DNA of 64,000 bases, taken from Providencia rettgeri. GTDB taxonomy: Bacteria > Pseudomonadota > Gammaproteobacteria > Enterobacterales > Enterobacteriaceae. Where the stretch lies: NCBI RefSeq assembly GCF_013702265.1, contig NZ_CP059348.1, forward strand, positions 2,232,001 to 2,296,000, read 5' to 3'. Position numbers and translations under genes: made by a program. This document shows positions 10,514 through 21,675 of the stretch, piece by piece (the first letter of the stretch is position 1; every line of letters starts with the position of its first letter). Below the pieces are notes generated by a model. It did no database searches, was not told where the DNA came from, and worked only from the letters and a program-made list of their open reading frames with translations.

Positions 10514-11557
10514 TTAGTCGATCACTTCAATTAAAGGCACACCGCTTTGTGCAGGTAATAAGGTACCGACAGACTGTAACAAAACACCTTGCTGCTGTGC
10601 AATCTCTTTAATTTTAGCGACTTCCGATGGTTTAATCGCGATGAGAAGCCCGCCTGACGTTTGTGGGTCACACAATAATTGGCGCTGCATATCGCTCATT
10701 GGTCCAATTAAGTGACCATAGCTATCAAAGTTGCGCTGAGTTCCACCCGGCACACAACCCGCTTCAATGTATTTTTCCACATCAGCAAGTTTTGGCACTT
10801 TGCTAAAGGAAATCTGAGCACGAACACCGGAGCCTTCACAGATTTCACTTAAATGACCAAGCAAACCAAAGCCCGTTACGTCCGTCATCGCCGTCACGCC
10901 GTCTAAAGGCGCAACAACCGCACCGAACTTGTTCATTTGGCACATAGTTTCAGCAGCCAGGTGCGCATGTTCTGGTGCTAACACGCCTTTTTTCTCAGCC
11001 GTGGTTAGCACACCAATACCCAACGGTTTGGTTAGGAACAGTTCGCAATCTGCACTCGCAGCACTGTTTTTCTTCACATAATCTGTGTTCACGACCCCAG
11101 TCACCGCTAAACCAAAGATAGGTTCTGGTGAGTCGATAGAGTGACCGCCTGCCAGTGAAATTCCTGCATCCGCACAAGCAGCACGTCCGCCTTCAATCAC
11201 TTCGCGAGCCACTTCTGGTGGCAATTTAGCAATCGGCCAGCCAAGGATCGCAATCGCCATAATTGGCTTACCGCCCATCGCAAAAATATCGCTGATAGCG
11301 TTCGTTGCAGCAATACGTCCGAATTCAAATGGGTTATCCACGATAGGCATAAAGAAGTCAGTGGTACTGATAATGCCGATGCCATTACCTAAATCATAAA
11401 CTGCGGCATCATCTTTGGTTTCATTGCCCACTAATAAGTGAGGATCATGAAATTTAGCTTGTTCCGTATGTAAGATTTGCTCTAACACTTTTGGTGCGAT
11501 TTTGCATCCGCAACCAGCACCATGGCTATATTGGGTCAGTCTAATTTTTTCTGTCAT
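10514..11557 (-). CDS. selD: Selenide, water dikinase (selenophosphate synthase)
   Basis: SelD makes monoselenophosphate from selenide and ATP, the selenium donor for selenocysteine tRNA and 2-selenouridine. The 347-residue product starts with the signature [13 protein letters not shown], with the catalytic Cys (residue 16) and Lys (residue 19). The active-site residue is Cys, not selenocysteine. Further motifs are the TTDFFMP and [11 protein letters not shown] segments of the PurM-like fold. It is placed between ydjA and topB in a tight operon. Confidence 0.97.
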   Translation of the reverse strand: MTEKIRLTQYSHGAGCGCKIAPKVLEQILHTEQAKFHDPHLLVGNETKDDAAVYDLGNGIGIISTTDFFMPIVDNPFEFGRIAATNAISDIFAMGGKPIMAIAILGWPIAKLPPEVAREVIEGGRAACADAGISLAGGHSIDSPEPIFGLAVTGVVNTDYVKKNSAASADCELFLTKPLGIGVLTTAEKKGVLAPEHAHLAAETMCQMNKFGAVVAPLDGVTAMTDVTGFGLLGHLSEICEGSGVRAQISFSKVPKLADVEKYIEAGCVPGGTQRNFDSYGHLIGPMSDMQRQLLCDPQTSGGLLIAIKPSEVAKIKEIAQQQGVLLQSVGTLLPAQSGVPLIEVID

Positions 11558-11587
11558 TGTCTGTCTCTTTAGAAATTCGCTATCTAT

Positions 11588-12139
11588 TTAAAAATAGGAC
11601 ACAAAGCCTGTCATATCAGGTTGTTGAGCTTTTGCAGGTGCTTTTAATTCTGGGGTGCCTAAATAAAGGAAACCGACAATATGGTCATTTTCTTCACAAC
11701 CTAAACCGTCACGCACGATAGCGTCTTCCGTCCATGAACCTGAACGCCAAATACCGCCAAAACCTTGTGCTAATGCGGCCATTTGCATCGCTTGTACGGT
11801 GCAGCTTGCGGCAACAATTTGTTCCCACTGTGGCACTTTGGGATGATCTTTCACTTTCGCAATCACGGTAATGATGAGCGGCGCACGAAATGGTGCATTA
11901 CGCGCTTTTTCTTCAACTTCCGCGCCTAACTTGCCTTCTACAGCCGCTTTTTCAAGCAGTTGGCTGAAGCGAGCGATACCATCTCCTTGCATGACAACAA
12001 AGTGCCATGGCTTCAATGCCCCGTGGTCTGGCGCTCTCATTCCTGCGGCAAGAATATTGTCGAGCTGTTCGCCTTGCGGCGCTGGAGTGGTTAAGCGTGA
12101 AGCTGAACGGCGGTTCAACAAAAGGGTTAATGCATCCAT
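11588..12139 (-). CDS. ydjA: Nitroreductase-family oxidoreductase YdjA
   Basis: A 183-residue minimal FMN-dependent nitroreductase, the same size as E. coli YdjA. It shows the conserved flavin-binding start [10 protein letters not shown], the [14 protein letters not shown] segment, and a C-terminal GFGGIWRSG glycine-rich stretch. Its physiological substrate is unknown. It lies 30 bp upstream of selD, and the shared operon with the selenium gene is conserved in enterobacteria. Confidence 0.94.
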   Translation of the reverse strand: MDALTLLLNRRSASRLTTPAPQGEQLDNILAAGMRAPDHGALKPWHFVVMQGDGIARFSQLLEKAAVEGKLGAEVEEKARNAPFRAPLIITVIAKVKDHPKVPQWEQIVAASCTVQAMQMAALAQGFGGIWRSGSWTEDAIVRDGLGCEENDHIVGFLYLGTPELKAPAKAQQPDMTGFVSYF

Positions 12140-12401
12140 ATTGATCTCCGATTAAGAGTAAGCTGATGTAGTGCTCAGCAAAATAGAAATACCATCGGGC
12201 TATTGTACAACGCTCACAATGGTTTTGTTATGAATAATCCTGTATTACATTATTTGGTATCTGTCATCGTTTGATACTGTATAGGATTAAATCTATTGAT
12301 TAATCTATCTATTAATCATCTGTCAAATAGATGATATTCTAAATCATTCGCGCGTCATCTTATGCCGCCAACTTGATTGATATCCTCACACTGGAGAAAA
12401 A

Positions 12402-14255
12402 ATGCGACAACTCTGGGATATTTTCGCCACCGTCTTTAAGTTTAGCTGGCGAGTCATTAATTTCATTCGACAATTTGTTTTCAACGCAATTTTCTTCGTG
12501 TTGCTATTTTTAGTGATCGGCGGTTATTCTCTCTTGCAATCCGACAGCGAGCCAGAAAAAAACTATTTTGGTGCGCTGGTTGTTGATCTACAAGGGGTTG
12601 TTGTCGACCAGGTCTCTTCCCCGGATCCTTTCGGACGCATGAGCCGCGAATTGCTGGGTACCTCGAACAACTTAATGCAGGAAAACTCGCTATTCGATAT
12701 CGTCGATACCATTCGTACCGCCGCTGACGATGACCGCATTACAGGTCTAATACTACGTTTAGATAATCTGGTTGGTGCCGATCAACCCTCCATGGCATAC
12801 ATCGGTAAAGCGATTGAAGAGTTTAAAGCCTCTGGAAAATCAGTCTATGCAATGGGCGATAGCTATACACAAGCTCAATATTACTTAGCTAGCTTCGCAG
12901 ATGAAATTTATCTCGCCCCCCATGGCGCCGTCGGAATTTACGGTTTCTCAACGGATACCCTGTATTACAAATCTTTATTAGAAAAACTCAAGGTAAGCAC
13001 CCATATTTTCCGCGTTGGTACCTACAAATCTGCAGTTGAACCGATGATGCGCGATAATATGTCACCTGAAGCCCGTGAAGCTAACCTACTTTGGTTAAAT
13101 ACCTTATGGGGTAACTATTTAGGATCTATCGCGGAGAATCGCCAATCTAAAGCTGAACAAATCTTCCCAGGAGCGGATAAGCTCATTGCACAACTTCGCG
13201 CCGTCAAGGGTGATACTGCGCAGTATGCTTTGCAGCAAAAATTAGTGGATAAGATTTACACTCGCGAGCAAGCCGAAAATGTGTTCTCTAATCAGTTTGG
13301 TTGGAATAAAGAAGATAAAACATTCAATGGCATTAGCATCTATGATTACTCCACTAAAATTGCCGATACCAGCAACAGTGACGGTAATATTGCGGTTATC
13401 GTCGTTCAAGGTGCCATCATGGATGGACCACAAACTCCCGGTATTGCTGGTGGCGAAACCCTCGCAGCTCAAATCCGTGATGCGCGCTTAAATGAAAACA
13501 TTAAAGCCATCGTATTACGCGTTAATAGTCCAGGGGGAAGTGTCAGTGCTTCTGACCTGATCCGCAGTGAATTAGCCGCTGCGCGTACCGCGAAGAAACC
13601 GGTCGTCGTATCCATGGGTGGCATGGCCGCATCAGGCGGTTACTGGATCTCAACGCCAGCTGACTACATCATTGCTAGCCCAAGCACTTTAACCGGCTCT
13701 ATCGGTATTTTCGGTGTGATCAATACCTTTGAAAGCTCATTAGAATCTATCGGCGTTTATACTGACGGTGTTTCGACGTCCCCATTAGCAGGCGTTTCTG
13801 TCACTAAAGGGATTAGCCCACAATTTTCTGATATGATGCAAATCACCATCGAAAATGGCTACCAAACCTTTATTGGCTTAGTTGCTCAATCTCGCCATAA
13901 AACACCGGAAGAAATCGATAAGATTGCCCAAGGTCGCGTTTGGATTGGTAAGGATGCGCTGAAGATTGGTTTAGTCGATGAACTCGGTGATTTCGATGAT
14001 GCCGTCGCAAAAGCCGCCGAATTAGCGAAAGTAAAATCTGTCGAGCTGGATTGGATGCAACCTGAACTGTCCTTTATGGATCAGTTGATCCTTGAATTGA
14101 CTAGCAACGTTCAAGTCATGATGCCTGATGCATTGCAAACATTCCTACCACCAGCGGTCGCTACTGATATTCGCCGCCAAGCTCAGTTCTTCTTAAAAAT
14201 GAACGATCCACAAAATCGTTACGCATTTTGCTTAAACTGCGCAGAAATTAACTAA
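12402..14255 (+). CDS. sppA: Signal peptide peptidase SppA (protease IV)
   Basis: SppA is an inner-membrane serine protease that degrades cleaved signal peptides. The 617-residue protein (E. coli 618) has one N-terminal membrane segment (about residues 22-45). Two tandem S49 domains follow: the general-base Lys sits in the first (GTYKSAVEP) and the nucleophile Ser in the second (GGMAASGGYW), giving the Ser/Lys dyad across repeats. It is divergent from ydjA. The start at 12402 has a good ribosome-binding site (CTGGAGAAAA). Confidence 0.96.
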   Translation: MRQLWDIFATVFKFSWRVINFIRQFVFNAIFFVLLFLVIGGYSLLQSDSEPEKNYFGALVVDLQGVVVDQVSSPDPFGRMSRELLGTSNNLMQENSLFDIVDTIRTAADDDRITGLILRLDNLVGADQPSMAYIGKAIEEFKASGKSVYAMGDSYTQAQYYLASFADEIYLAPHGAVGIYGFSTDTLYYKSLLEKLKVSTHIFRVGTYKSAVEPMMRDNMSPEAREANLLWLNTLWGNYLGSIAENRQSKAEQIFPGADKLIAQLRAVKGDTAQYALQQKLVDKIYTREQAENVFSNQFGWNKEDKTFNGISIYDYSTKIADTSNSDGNIAVIVVQGAIMDGPQTPGIAGGETLAAQIRDARLNENIKAIVLRVNSPGGSVSASDLIRSELAAARTAKKPVVVSMGGMAASGGYWISTPADYIIASPSTLTGSIGIFGVINTFESSLESIGVYTDGVSTSPLAGVSVTKGISPQFSDMMQITIENGYQTFIGLVAQSRHKTPEEIDKIAQGRVWIGKDALKIGLVDELGDFDDAVAKAAELAKVKSVELDWMQPELSFMDQLILELTSNVQVMMPDALQTFLPPAVATDIRRQAQFFLKMNDPQNRYAFCLNCAEIN

Positions 14256-14484
14256 TTATTCATTTTCACCCATGGCTCCCCTCTCAAGGCAATCATAGAG
14301 GGGGCTGCCATTCACGGTGGATGACGCTGGCGTAAACTGAAGTTTCCATCACAACAATCTGCAATATCTTGTTTTATCCATAGATTATCTCCAGTAAATA
14401 AGCCAAAATCCTTATAATCCAAATTATTCACACACAGAATTTCTTATTCATACAGAACTTTGTCTGTCATCGTTAGGTAACAAA

Positions 14485-15504
14485 ATGCAGAAGAAATCGA
14501 TTTATGTCGTTTATACGGGTGGCACCATCGGCATGCGCCATTCTCCTCAAGGCTATATTCCTGTTTCTGGTCACCTACAGGCACAATTAGCCCAAATGCC
14601 TGAGTTTCATCGCCCTGAAATGCCAACATTTACGATCCGTGAACACCAGCCTTTAATCGACTCTTCTGACATTACACCGGAAGATTGGCAAAATATTGCC
14701 GATGACATCAGTGAAAATTACGATAAATATGATGGTTTTGTGATCCTACATGGCACTGACACCATGGCATTTACGGCTTCTGCACTCTCCTTTATGTTTG
14801 AAAACTTGAAGAAGCCGATTATTGTGACAGGGTCACAGATTCCACTGGAAGCCCTACGTTCCGATGGGCAAACCAACCTGCTTAATGCACTCTATTTAGC
14901 GGCAAACTACCCGATCAATGAAGTGGGGTTATTCTTCAATAATAAACTGTATCGCGGTAACCGCACTGTGAAAGCTCATGCGGATGGTTTTGAAGCTTTC
15001 ACCTCGCCAAACTGTTCCCCACTGATGGAAGCCGGTATTCATATCCGTACATTCAATGCCTGCCCAGCACCGATTGGCGTTGGCGAATTAAAAACCCATC
15101 GCATTACCCCGCAGCCTATTGGAGTTGTCACGCTCTACCCGGGGTTATCGATAGAAATCGTACGAAATATTCTTCAGCAACCGGTTAAAGCGCTAATCTT
15201 GCGCTCTTACGGTGTAGGAAATGCCCCTCAGCAACCGGAACTTCTGCGTATTCTTCGTGAAGCAACTTCTCGCGGCATTATTGTCGTCAACCTTACCCAA
15301 TGTATTTCTGGGCGGGTAAATATGGAAGGTTACGCCACCGGACACGCATTAGCAGAATCTGGAGTGATCAGTGGTTTTGATATGACTTTTGAAGCCGCAT
15401 TGAGTAAATTACATTACTTACTAAGCCAAGATTATACCTCTGAGCTTATTCGAGAATTAATGCAAAATAATCTACGTGGTGAATTAAGCTACGCCGATGA
15501 ATAA
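14485..15504 (+). CDS. ansA: Cytoplasmic L-asparaginase I
   Basis: AnsA is the cytosolic asparaginase that hydrolyses Asn to Asp and ammonia. The 339-residue protein (E. coli 338) carries both active-site signatures. YVVYTGGTIGMRHSP at the N terminus holds the nucleophile Thr, and FVILHGTDTMAFTASAL near residue 87 holds the second Thr-Asp pair. It lacks a signal peptide, as expected for type I. It is followed after 20 bp by pncA, a pairing also seen in E. coli. Confidence 0.96.
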   Translation: MQKKSIYVVYTGGTIGMRHSPQGYIPVSGHLQAQLAQMPEFHRPEMPTFTIREHQPLIDSSDITPEDWQNIADDISENYDKYDGFVILHGTDTMAFTASALSFMFENLKKPIIVTGSQIPLEALRSDGQTNLLNALYLAANYPINEVGLFFNNKLYRGNRTVKAHADGFEAFTSPNCSPLMEAGIHIRTFNACPAPIGVGELKTHRITPQPIGVVTLYPGLSIEIVRNILQQPVKALILRSYGVGNAPQQPELLRILREATSRGIIVVNLTQCISGRVNMEGYATGHALAESGVISGFDMTFEAALSKLHYLLSQDYTSELIRELMQNNLRGELSYADE

Positions 15505-15524
15505 GCCATAACCTACTGAGAAGA

Positions 15525-16148
15525 ATGATGAAATCAGCATTACTGTTAGTCGACTTACAAAATGATTTTTGTACTGGTGGTGCTCTCGCTGTAAAACAAA
15601 GCGAACAGGTTATTGAAACCGCAAACCACGTTATTAAGCAATGCCAAAAACAGGGTATCACGGTGATCGCCAGCCAAGATTGGCATCCAGAAAACCACCT
15701 CAGTTTTGCCGTCAATTCTAACCAGCCTGTTGGCACCCTTGGCGAACTGAATGGATTGCCACAGGTTTGGTGGCCGGTTCACTGTGTACAAGGCTCCCAT
15801 GGTGCTGATTTCCATCCAGAGCTTCATCACCAAGCTATTCAGAAGGTATTTACTAAAGGTGAAAATCCGCAGGTAGATAGCTACAGTGCCTTTTTTGATA
15901 ATGACAGAGTCAGTCAAACAGAGTTGCATGCGTGGCTTCAGCAGCAGCAAATCAGCCATTTAATGATTATGGGCATTGCGACCGACTATTGCGTGAAGTT
16001 TACTGTGCTGGACGCGCTGAGACTGGGCTACCGTGTCGATGTGCTAACGGATGGATGTCGCGGTGTTAATTTAGACCCTGAAGATAGCCAGAAGGCGTTA
16101 GCAGAAATGCAGAGTGCAGGTGCTAAGTTAGTAACATTGCCACTCTAG
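15525..16148 (+). CDS. pncA: Nicotinamidase
   Basis: PncA deamidates nicotinamide to nicotinate in NAD salvage. The 207-residue isochorismatase-fold protein has the expected triad and metal ligands. The catalytic Asp lies in LLVDLQNDF, metal-binding Asp and His residues in SQDWHPENH, the Lys in FTKGENPQVDSYS, and the nucleophile Cys in MGIATDYCV near residue 150. Two adjacent ATG codons (15525 and 15528) could serve as start. It is probably co-transcribed with ansA. Confidence 0.95.
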   Translation: MMKSALLLVDLQNDFCTGGALAVKQSEQVIETANHVIKQCQKQGITVIASQDWHPENHLSFAVNSNQPVGTLGELNGLPQVWWPVHCVQGSHGADFHPELHHQAIQKVFTKGENPQVDSYSAFFDNDRVSQTELHAWLQQQQISHLMIMGIATDYCVKFTVLDALRLGYRVDVLTDGCRGVNLDPEDSQKALAEMQSAGAKLVTLPL

Positions 16149-16210
16149 CGTTCCACCACCCTACTAATGGGTTTCAATTTTGGCCCTGCTAATTTGCAGG
16201 GCTAACTATC

Positions 16211-16504
16211 TTATTCGTCGTTTTCTTGCGGTTTCAATGTCGCAAGCCTATCCCCTTGAAAAAGCGCTTTCAATTCTTGCTTACTCTTCATGGTAATTTG
16301 GCCGTCTGTACCGACCGTCATATGCTCCGCATCATGGTTATGGCGAGATTGCCATAACATCACCATCTGCAAGGTATTTTCTTTTTGTTCTGGCGTTAAT
16401 GCCACGCCATCCGGCCATTTACCTAACTCCACTGCCGTCACTAAACGCTGGTAAATTTCTGGGGTCATGACAGACAGCAATTGGTCTATTTGTTGTGCAT
16501 CCAT
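16211..16504 (-). CDS. yeaC: DUF1315 protein YeaC
   Basis: A 97-residue small cytosolic protein of the YeaC/DUF1315 family with unknown role. The core segment YQRLVTAVELGKWPDGVALTPEQKEN is highly conserved in enterobacteria. I chose the ATG at 16504 because the family starts just before the MTPEIYQRL segment; in-frame ATGs at 16528/16531 would add nine atypical residues, and no start has a strong ribosome-binding site. It lies next to msrB and gapA as in E. coli. Confidence 0.85.
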   Translation of the reverse strand: MDAQQIDQLLSVMTPEIYQRLVTAVELGKWPDGVALTPEQKENTLQMVMLWQSRHNHDAEHMTVGTDGQITMKSKQELKALFQGDRLATLKPQENDE

Positions 16505-16652
16505 TTCTACGCTCACGTTATGCCTCATCACATCAAGTTAGTGGCAATCAAGATAATTATTTTTTATGGTTTTATGAATATATGGCATTTTGAATAATCA
16601 GCCGAGTCGTTATTGCTGAACATATTTTCATACTTCAGCAAGCTTCAGCACG

Positions 16653-17066
16653 CTATCCTGCGGTCTTTTCACCCGTTTGGTCATCTGTAAAACTTAGCGA
16701 TGCTGAATTTATGCAGTAACGCTGTCCGGTTGGTTGTGGACCATCAGGAAATACATGTCCAAGATGCGCATTGCAATTACCACAGCGCACTTCTATACGG
16801 TGCATTCCATGAGAGAAATCTTCGATAAATTTTATCAAACTTTCATCAATTGGTTGAAAGAAACTCGGCCATCCGCAGCCCGCATCAAATTTGGTCTCAG
16901 AAAGGAATAAAGGGGTTCCACAACAGAGACATTCATACACGCCATCTTTACGGTTATGCAATAATTGGCCACTAAATGGGGGCTCTGTGCCAGCCTCTTG
17001 TGTAACATACAGCTGGACTTGGTTAAGCTTTGATAAATCAACAGCTTGCTTATCTTTATTCGACAT
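16653..17066 (-). CDS. msrB: Peptide methionine-R-sulfoxide reductase
   Basis: MsrB reduces the R epimer of methionine sulfoxide in proteins. The 137-residue protein has two zinc-binding CxxC pairs (CLCCG and [10 protein letters not shown]). The catalytic Cys is in the C-terminal RYCINSASL, and the GCGWPSF substrate pocket is present. It is the E. coli-like stand-alone form (137 residues), divergent from gapA. Confidence 0.96.
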   Translation of the reverse strand: MSNKDKQAVDLSKLNQVQLYVTQEAGTEPPFSGQLLHNRKDGVYECLCCGTPLFLSETKFDAGCGWPSFFQPIDESLIKFIEDFSHGMHRIEVRCGNCNAHLGHVFPDGPQPTGQRYCINSASLSFTDDQTGEKTAG

Positions 17067-17349
17067 CGATTACCTACTCTTTTTCAAAAAGATGCGTATT
17101 AAAGCGATTTCGCACCCATTTCAAGCAACAAAAACTTAACAACGCTCAGTGGAAAACTATTCTAGACTATTAAGGTTAGAACTTTACGGTTTGATTTGTG
17201 ATGAGCCTCACATATATCACTGATGGATGGTTTCATTATGCTGAACAATCCCGATAATACGTGCGGCTGTATTTGCTGCTGAAGTGACTGACAAATATGC
17301 AGATAGTGGTATCAGAATTGATTTTTTTCAATAATTGACACGATTCCGC
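17067..17349. other. Divergent msrB-gapA intergenic region
   Basis: Regulatory DNA between divergent genes. The part next to gapA carries its probable promoter, annotated separately. In the rest I see no gene or repeat. Confidence 0.4.
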
Positions 17350-18418
<1,069 letters not shown>

Positions 18419-18443
18419 GAGCTGTTAAGCAACCAGTGTGACT

Positions 18444-18468
18444 GAGCCGCCTCTTGGCGGCTCTTTTG
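18444..18468 (+). terminator. Terminator of gapA
   Basis: An 8-bp GC-rich stem (GAGCCGCC/GGCGGCTC) with a TCTT tetraloop and a following T run, 26 nt after the stop codon. Confidence 0.9.
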
Positions 18469-18665
18469 TATCTTTCATACATTCAAAATTAAAGCCCAGC
18501 TCAATATACTCCAAGCTGCGTCCCCCGCTTCATTCAATGCCACTTGCAGTATCGTGAGTTTGTTATATTGTTATTTCTAGTTACTGCCCTATTTATAGGC
18601 GCTGTTCTATTTATAGTCGCTGATTTAGGTCGTGATGATGGACCAACAACCACAGGCGCAAGACA

Positions 18666-19556
18666 ATGCATGATAAAATTTTTGCTTTACCTGTTATCAA
18701 ACAAATTTCTCCTTACATTACCCAACGTCAACTTGGCGATTTGCCGCTGATCGTCATTTCCCATCCAAAAGTGCGTGGTGCCGTGAGCCTACAAGGTGCC
18801 CACTTAATTGACTGGCAACCCGCAGGTCAAAAACCCTGCCTTTGGTTAAGTCCAGAAAGTGCGTTTAAAGAAGGGGTTGCCATTCGTGGCGGTATTCCTA
18901 TTTGCTGGCCATGGTTTGGACCTGTAAATAGCCCTAGTCACGGATTTGCCCGTATTTTACCTTGGCAATTTACGGCTCATAATGAACATGATTGTGGTGT
19001 CATTCTCACCTTTACCCTGACAGACAACGAATACACCCGCAAACTCTGGCCTCATGAGTTCACGCTGATCCTACGTATGAAGCTCGGGGAAACTTGCGAA
19101 CTTGAATTAGAAAGCTACGGTGACTTCGAGGCCACCGCTGCATTACACAGCTATTTCAATATCAGTGATATCCAGAAAGCCACCGTTTATGGACTTGGTG
19201 GGCATTACATCGATAAAGTCGCCGATAGAGAAGCCTATATTTCAGAACCGCTAAAATTTAATAAGCACACTGACCGCATATATACCGAGCCAGAAGAATA
19301 CAGTTTATTGCGTGATGATGGCTGGAATCGCACTATTGAGCTGCATCACTATCATCATAGTGACGTGGTGTGCTGGAACCCTTGGGCGGAGTTATCGTGC
19401 AGCATGCAGGATATGCCTAATAATGGTTACAAACAGATGGTTTGTGTGGAAACGGCTCGCATTCATATGCCAATGAAATCTGAAGCGCAAAGCCCTTCTC
19501 GCCTTTCTCTCGTGATGGTATGCCGCGAAAATAAACCGCAGCCACGGCAAGAATAA
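18666..19556 (+). CDS. yeaD: Putative glucose-6-phosphate 1-epimerase YeaD
   Basis: A 296-residue aldose 1-epimerase (mutarotase)-fold protein that interconverts alpha and beta glucose-6-phosphate. Characteristic segments are VSLQGAHLIDWQP, VAIRGGIPICWPWFGP, HGFARILPW (catalytic His and Arg) and the LHSYFNI segment. The C terminus has CVETARIH. The E. coli homologue has 294 residues and also lies directly after gapA. A short upstream frame rich in hydrophobic residues overlaps its 5' end but is not supported. Confidence 0.92.
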   Translation: MHDKIFALPVIKQISPYITQRQLGDLPLIVISHPKVRGAVSLQGAHLIDWQPAGQKPCLWLSPESAFKEGVAIRGGIPICWPWFGPVNSPSHGFARILPWQFTAHNEHDCGVILTFTLTDNEYTRKLWPHEFTLILRMKLGETCELELESYGDFEATAALHSYFNISDIQKATVYGLGGHYIDKVADREAYISEPLKFNKHTDRIYTEPEEYSLLRDDGWNRTIELHHYHHSDVVCWNPWAELSCSMQDMPNNGYKQMVCVETARIHMPMKSEAQSPSRLSLVMVCRENKPQPRQE

Positions 19557-19593
19557 CCACGCGTAAAATAATCGTAAGAATAAATGCAAAAAT

Positions 19594-19629
19594 AAAACCC
19601 CAAAACAGCCTAGCCATTTTGGGGTTTTT
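19594..19629. terminator. Bidirectional terminator between yeaD and mipA
   Basis: AAAACCCCAAAA and TTTTGGGGTTTT form a 12-bp perfect stem around an 11-nt loop. T tracts follow in both directions, serving the convergent genes. Confidence 0.85.
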
Positions 19630-19650
19630 CATTCTATTCCAACGTATAAA

Positions 19651-20403
19651 TTAGAAGGTGTAAGTTACACCGCTCCACATAATCGCTGAATAGGATTTAT
19701 TGACCATTGGGCTGTCTTTTACTTCACTAGACAGTTTATCAACACGACCCAGTGCAAACAGCGACCAGCTGTCTGTCATGCGATAATTAGCTGATAACTC
19801 CACATACGGTGTCCAGCTTGAATTTGGTTCATAACGTTTTAATCCACTATTTGCAGATTCTTTGGATGTCACACCGAATTCATAACGGTTCAGTTTCGCG
19901 CTATCCCATTTAATACCCAAACCTGGCGTTAACGACCAGTTATCACCTTTAAAGGCATACAGGTAAGCCGCTTCAGCACGCATGCCTTCGCTTTCCCATA
20001 ACATGTCGATAGAGCCATTGAAACGCAATGTACCCCAGTCAGCATTATGGCGGTAAGTAAAACCACCCATCACCGTATCACGACGACGATCCAGCTTACG
20101 CATGTCGGCATTATCATTATCTTTTGGCTTAAAGAAATGTGGGTAGTAATAAGCATCTAAAGACAACTGGTCAACTTTATCATTCCACAAGTAGTAACCT
20201 ACAGCTAAAGTGCGGAAGTAAAAATTTTCACTTTCATAATTTACAACGGGAACTGGCGTAATATAGTCGCTCGTTTTGATGCCTTTATAAGGTGTTGATT
20301 GCGCTAATACAGAGCCACCAACAGACCAAGTTCCAGCAAACGCAGCAGTTGAAACCGCACTTAACGCAATGGCAAGTGTGGTCATTTTGATTATTTTAGA
20401 CAT
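19651..20403 (-). CDS. mipA: MipA/OmpV-family outer membrane protein
   Basis: MipA is an outer-membrane scaffold that interacts with the murein hydrolase MltA and PBP1B. The 250-residue product has a clear signal peptide (residues 1-23, cleavage after AFA). The rest is amphipathic beta-barrel sequence with alternating aromatic residues, ending in the barrel-type terminal aromatic (GVTYTF). It corresponds in position to E. coli mipA next to yeaD, although yeaE is absent between them. Confidence 0.9.
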   Translation of the reverse strand: MSKIIKMTTLAIALSAVSTAAFAGTWSVGGSVLAQSTPYKGIKTSDYITPVPVVNYESENFYFRTLAVGYYLWNDKVDQLSLDAYYYPHFFKPKDNDNADMRKLDRRRDTVMGGFTYRHNADWGTLRFNGSIDMLWESEGMRAEAAYLYAFKGDNWSLTPGLGIKWDSAKLNRYEFGVTSKESANSGLKRYEPNSSWTPYVELSANYRMTDSWSLFALGRVDKLSSEVKDSPMVNKSYSAIMWSGVTYTF

Positions 20404-20569
20404 TTTAAATTAAACCCAAATTATTCAGATGAAGTTAACAATAAACAATGAATAACGTGGGAAATTTCACCCACGTTAATGAGATGGTTCACATTTAAAG
20501 CTAAATTACTTTGATTGTCTATCTTTCTCAATCAAGAATATCAGCCAAGTGAATGAATGATGTGCTTTT

Positions 20570-21637
20570 TTATTGAAAATCAATAGGTACGCGACGTGCT
20601 AGCGCACATAATAATTCGTAACCGATTGTGCCCGCCGCCTGTGCCACATCATCAACAGGTAAATTTTCGCCCCACAGCTCCACTTTAGAACCAATAGTTG
20701 CTTCTGGACAGTCACTAATATCAATCGTTAGCATATCCATGGAAACCGTACCTAACAGCGCACAACGCTGTCCCTGACACCACACTGGCGTTCCTGTCGG
20801 CGCATGACGAGGGTATCCATCGGCATAACCACAGGCCACAGTCGCTATGCGCATCGGTTTTTCTGACGTAAATTTGCTACCGTAACCAATGGATTGACCC
20901 GCTTCAATATCATGGACTGCAATAATTTCCGATTGTAGCGTCATCGCCGCTTTTAAATCATATTCAGCAATATCGCCCCATTTGCCACTCGGAGACGCAC
21001 CATACAGCACAATTCCAGCCCGCACCCAATCATAATGGGTGTTTTTATGCCATAAAACCGCCCCTGAATTCGCAATGCAGGTCGGCAGTGATAACTGAGC
21101 AAATTGTTGAATTTTCGCTAACGGCGCTTGTGTTCCCTCAACCCTATCTGAATTTGCAAAATGGCTCATTAATGTCACATCCGCAACATTTTCCATCTGG
21201 CTCAATTGAGAGACAATATCCGCATACTCATTCATCGAGAAACCTAAGCGATTCATTCCGCTATTAAGCTTAATGTAGACAGAAATAGGTTTATTCAGTA
21301 AAGCTTGCTCAATGGCGGCTAGCTGCCAGCGACTGTGTACGCTGGTTGTTAATTGATACTGGTCAATAACTACCAAATCATCAGCTTGGAAGAACCCTTC
21401 CAATAATAAAATTGGCCCCTTCCACCCTTCATTTCTCAATAAAATGGCTTCATGAAGATCTAAAACGGCAAAACCATCAGAATCTTTTAGTCCGCGCCAA
21501 ATTCGTTTAATACCATGGCCATAACCATCCGCTTTCATCACTGACCAGACCTTCGCTTGACCAACTTTCTGGCGGATCACCGCTAAATTATGTTCTAAAT
21601 TATGTTGATGAATGACAGCACGAATTGGGCGTGGCAT
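20570..21637 (-). CDS. dadX: Catabolic alanine racemase
   Basis: Alanine racemase interconverts L- and D-alanine with PLP. The 355-residue protein has the PLP Lys in VWSVMKADGYGHG (residue 34) and the second catalytic Tyr in the GYGSKF segment. Its length fits DadX (356 in E. coli). It lies 38 bp after dadA in the same direction, so it is the catabolic enzyme of the dad operon, which feeds D-alanine to DadA. Whether a separate biosynthetic alr exists cannot be seen in this window. Confidence 0.95.
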   Translation of the reverse strand: MPRPIRAVIHQHNLEHNLAVIRQKVGQAKVWSVMKADGYGHGIKRIWRGLKDSDGFAVLDLHEAILLRNEGWKGPILLLEGFFQADDLVVIDQYQLTTSVHSRWQLAAIEQALLNKPISVYIKLNSGMNRLGFSMNEYADIVSQLSQMENVADVTLMSHFANSDRVEGTQAPLAKIQQFAQLSLPTCIANSGAVLWHKNTHYDWVRAGIVLYGASPSGKWGDIAEYDLKAAMTLQSEIIAVHDIEAGQSIGYGSKFTSEKPMRIATVACGYADGYPRHAPTGTPVWCQGQRCALLGTVSMDMLTIDISDCPEATIGSKVELWGENLPVDDVAQAAGTIGYELLCALARRVPIDFQ

Positions 21638-21675
21638 TGCGATTCCTTATTATTATTGATATTTACGTCGCTCAA

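Noticed and set aside
14269-14313. Possible hairpin after sppA
   Set aside because: The stem contains mismatches and lacks a T tract.
18544-18750. A hydrophobic frame beginning MQYREFVILLFLVTALFIG before yeaD
   Set aside because: It needs a TTG start without a ribosome-binding site and overlaps the conserved yeaD start in another frame. A small membrane protein is possible but unsupported.
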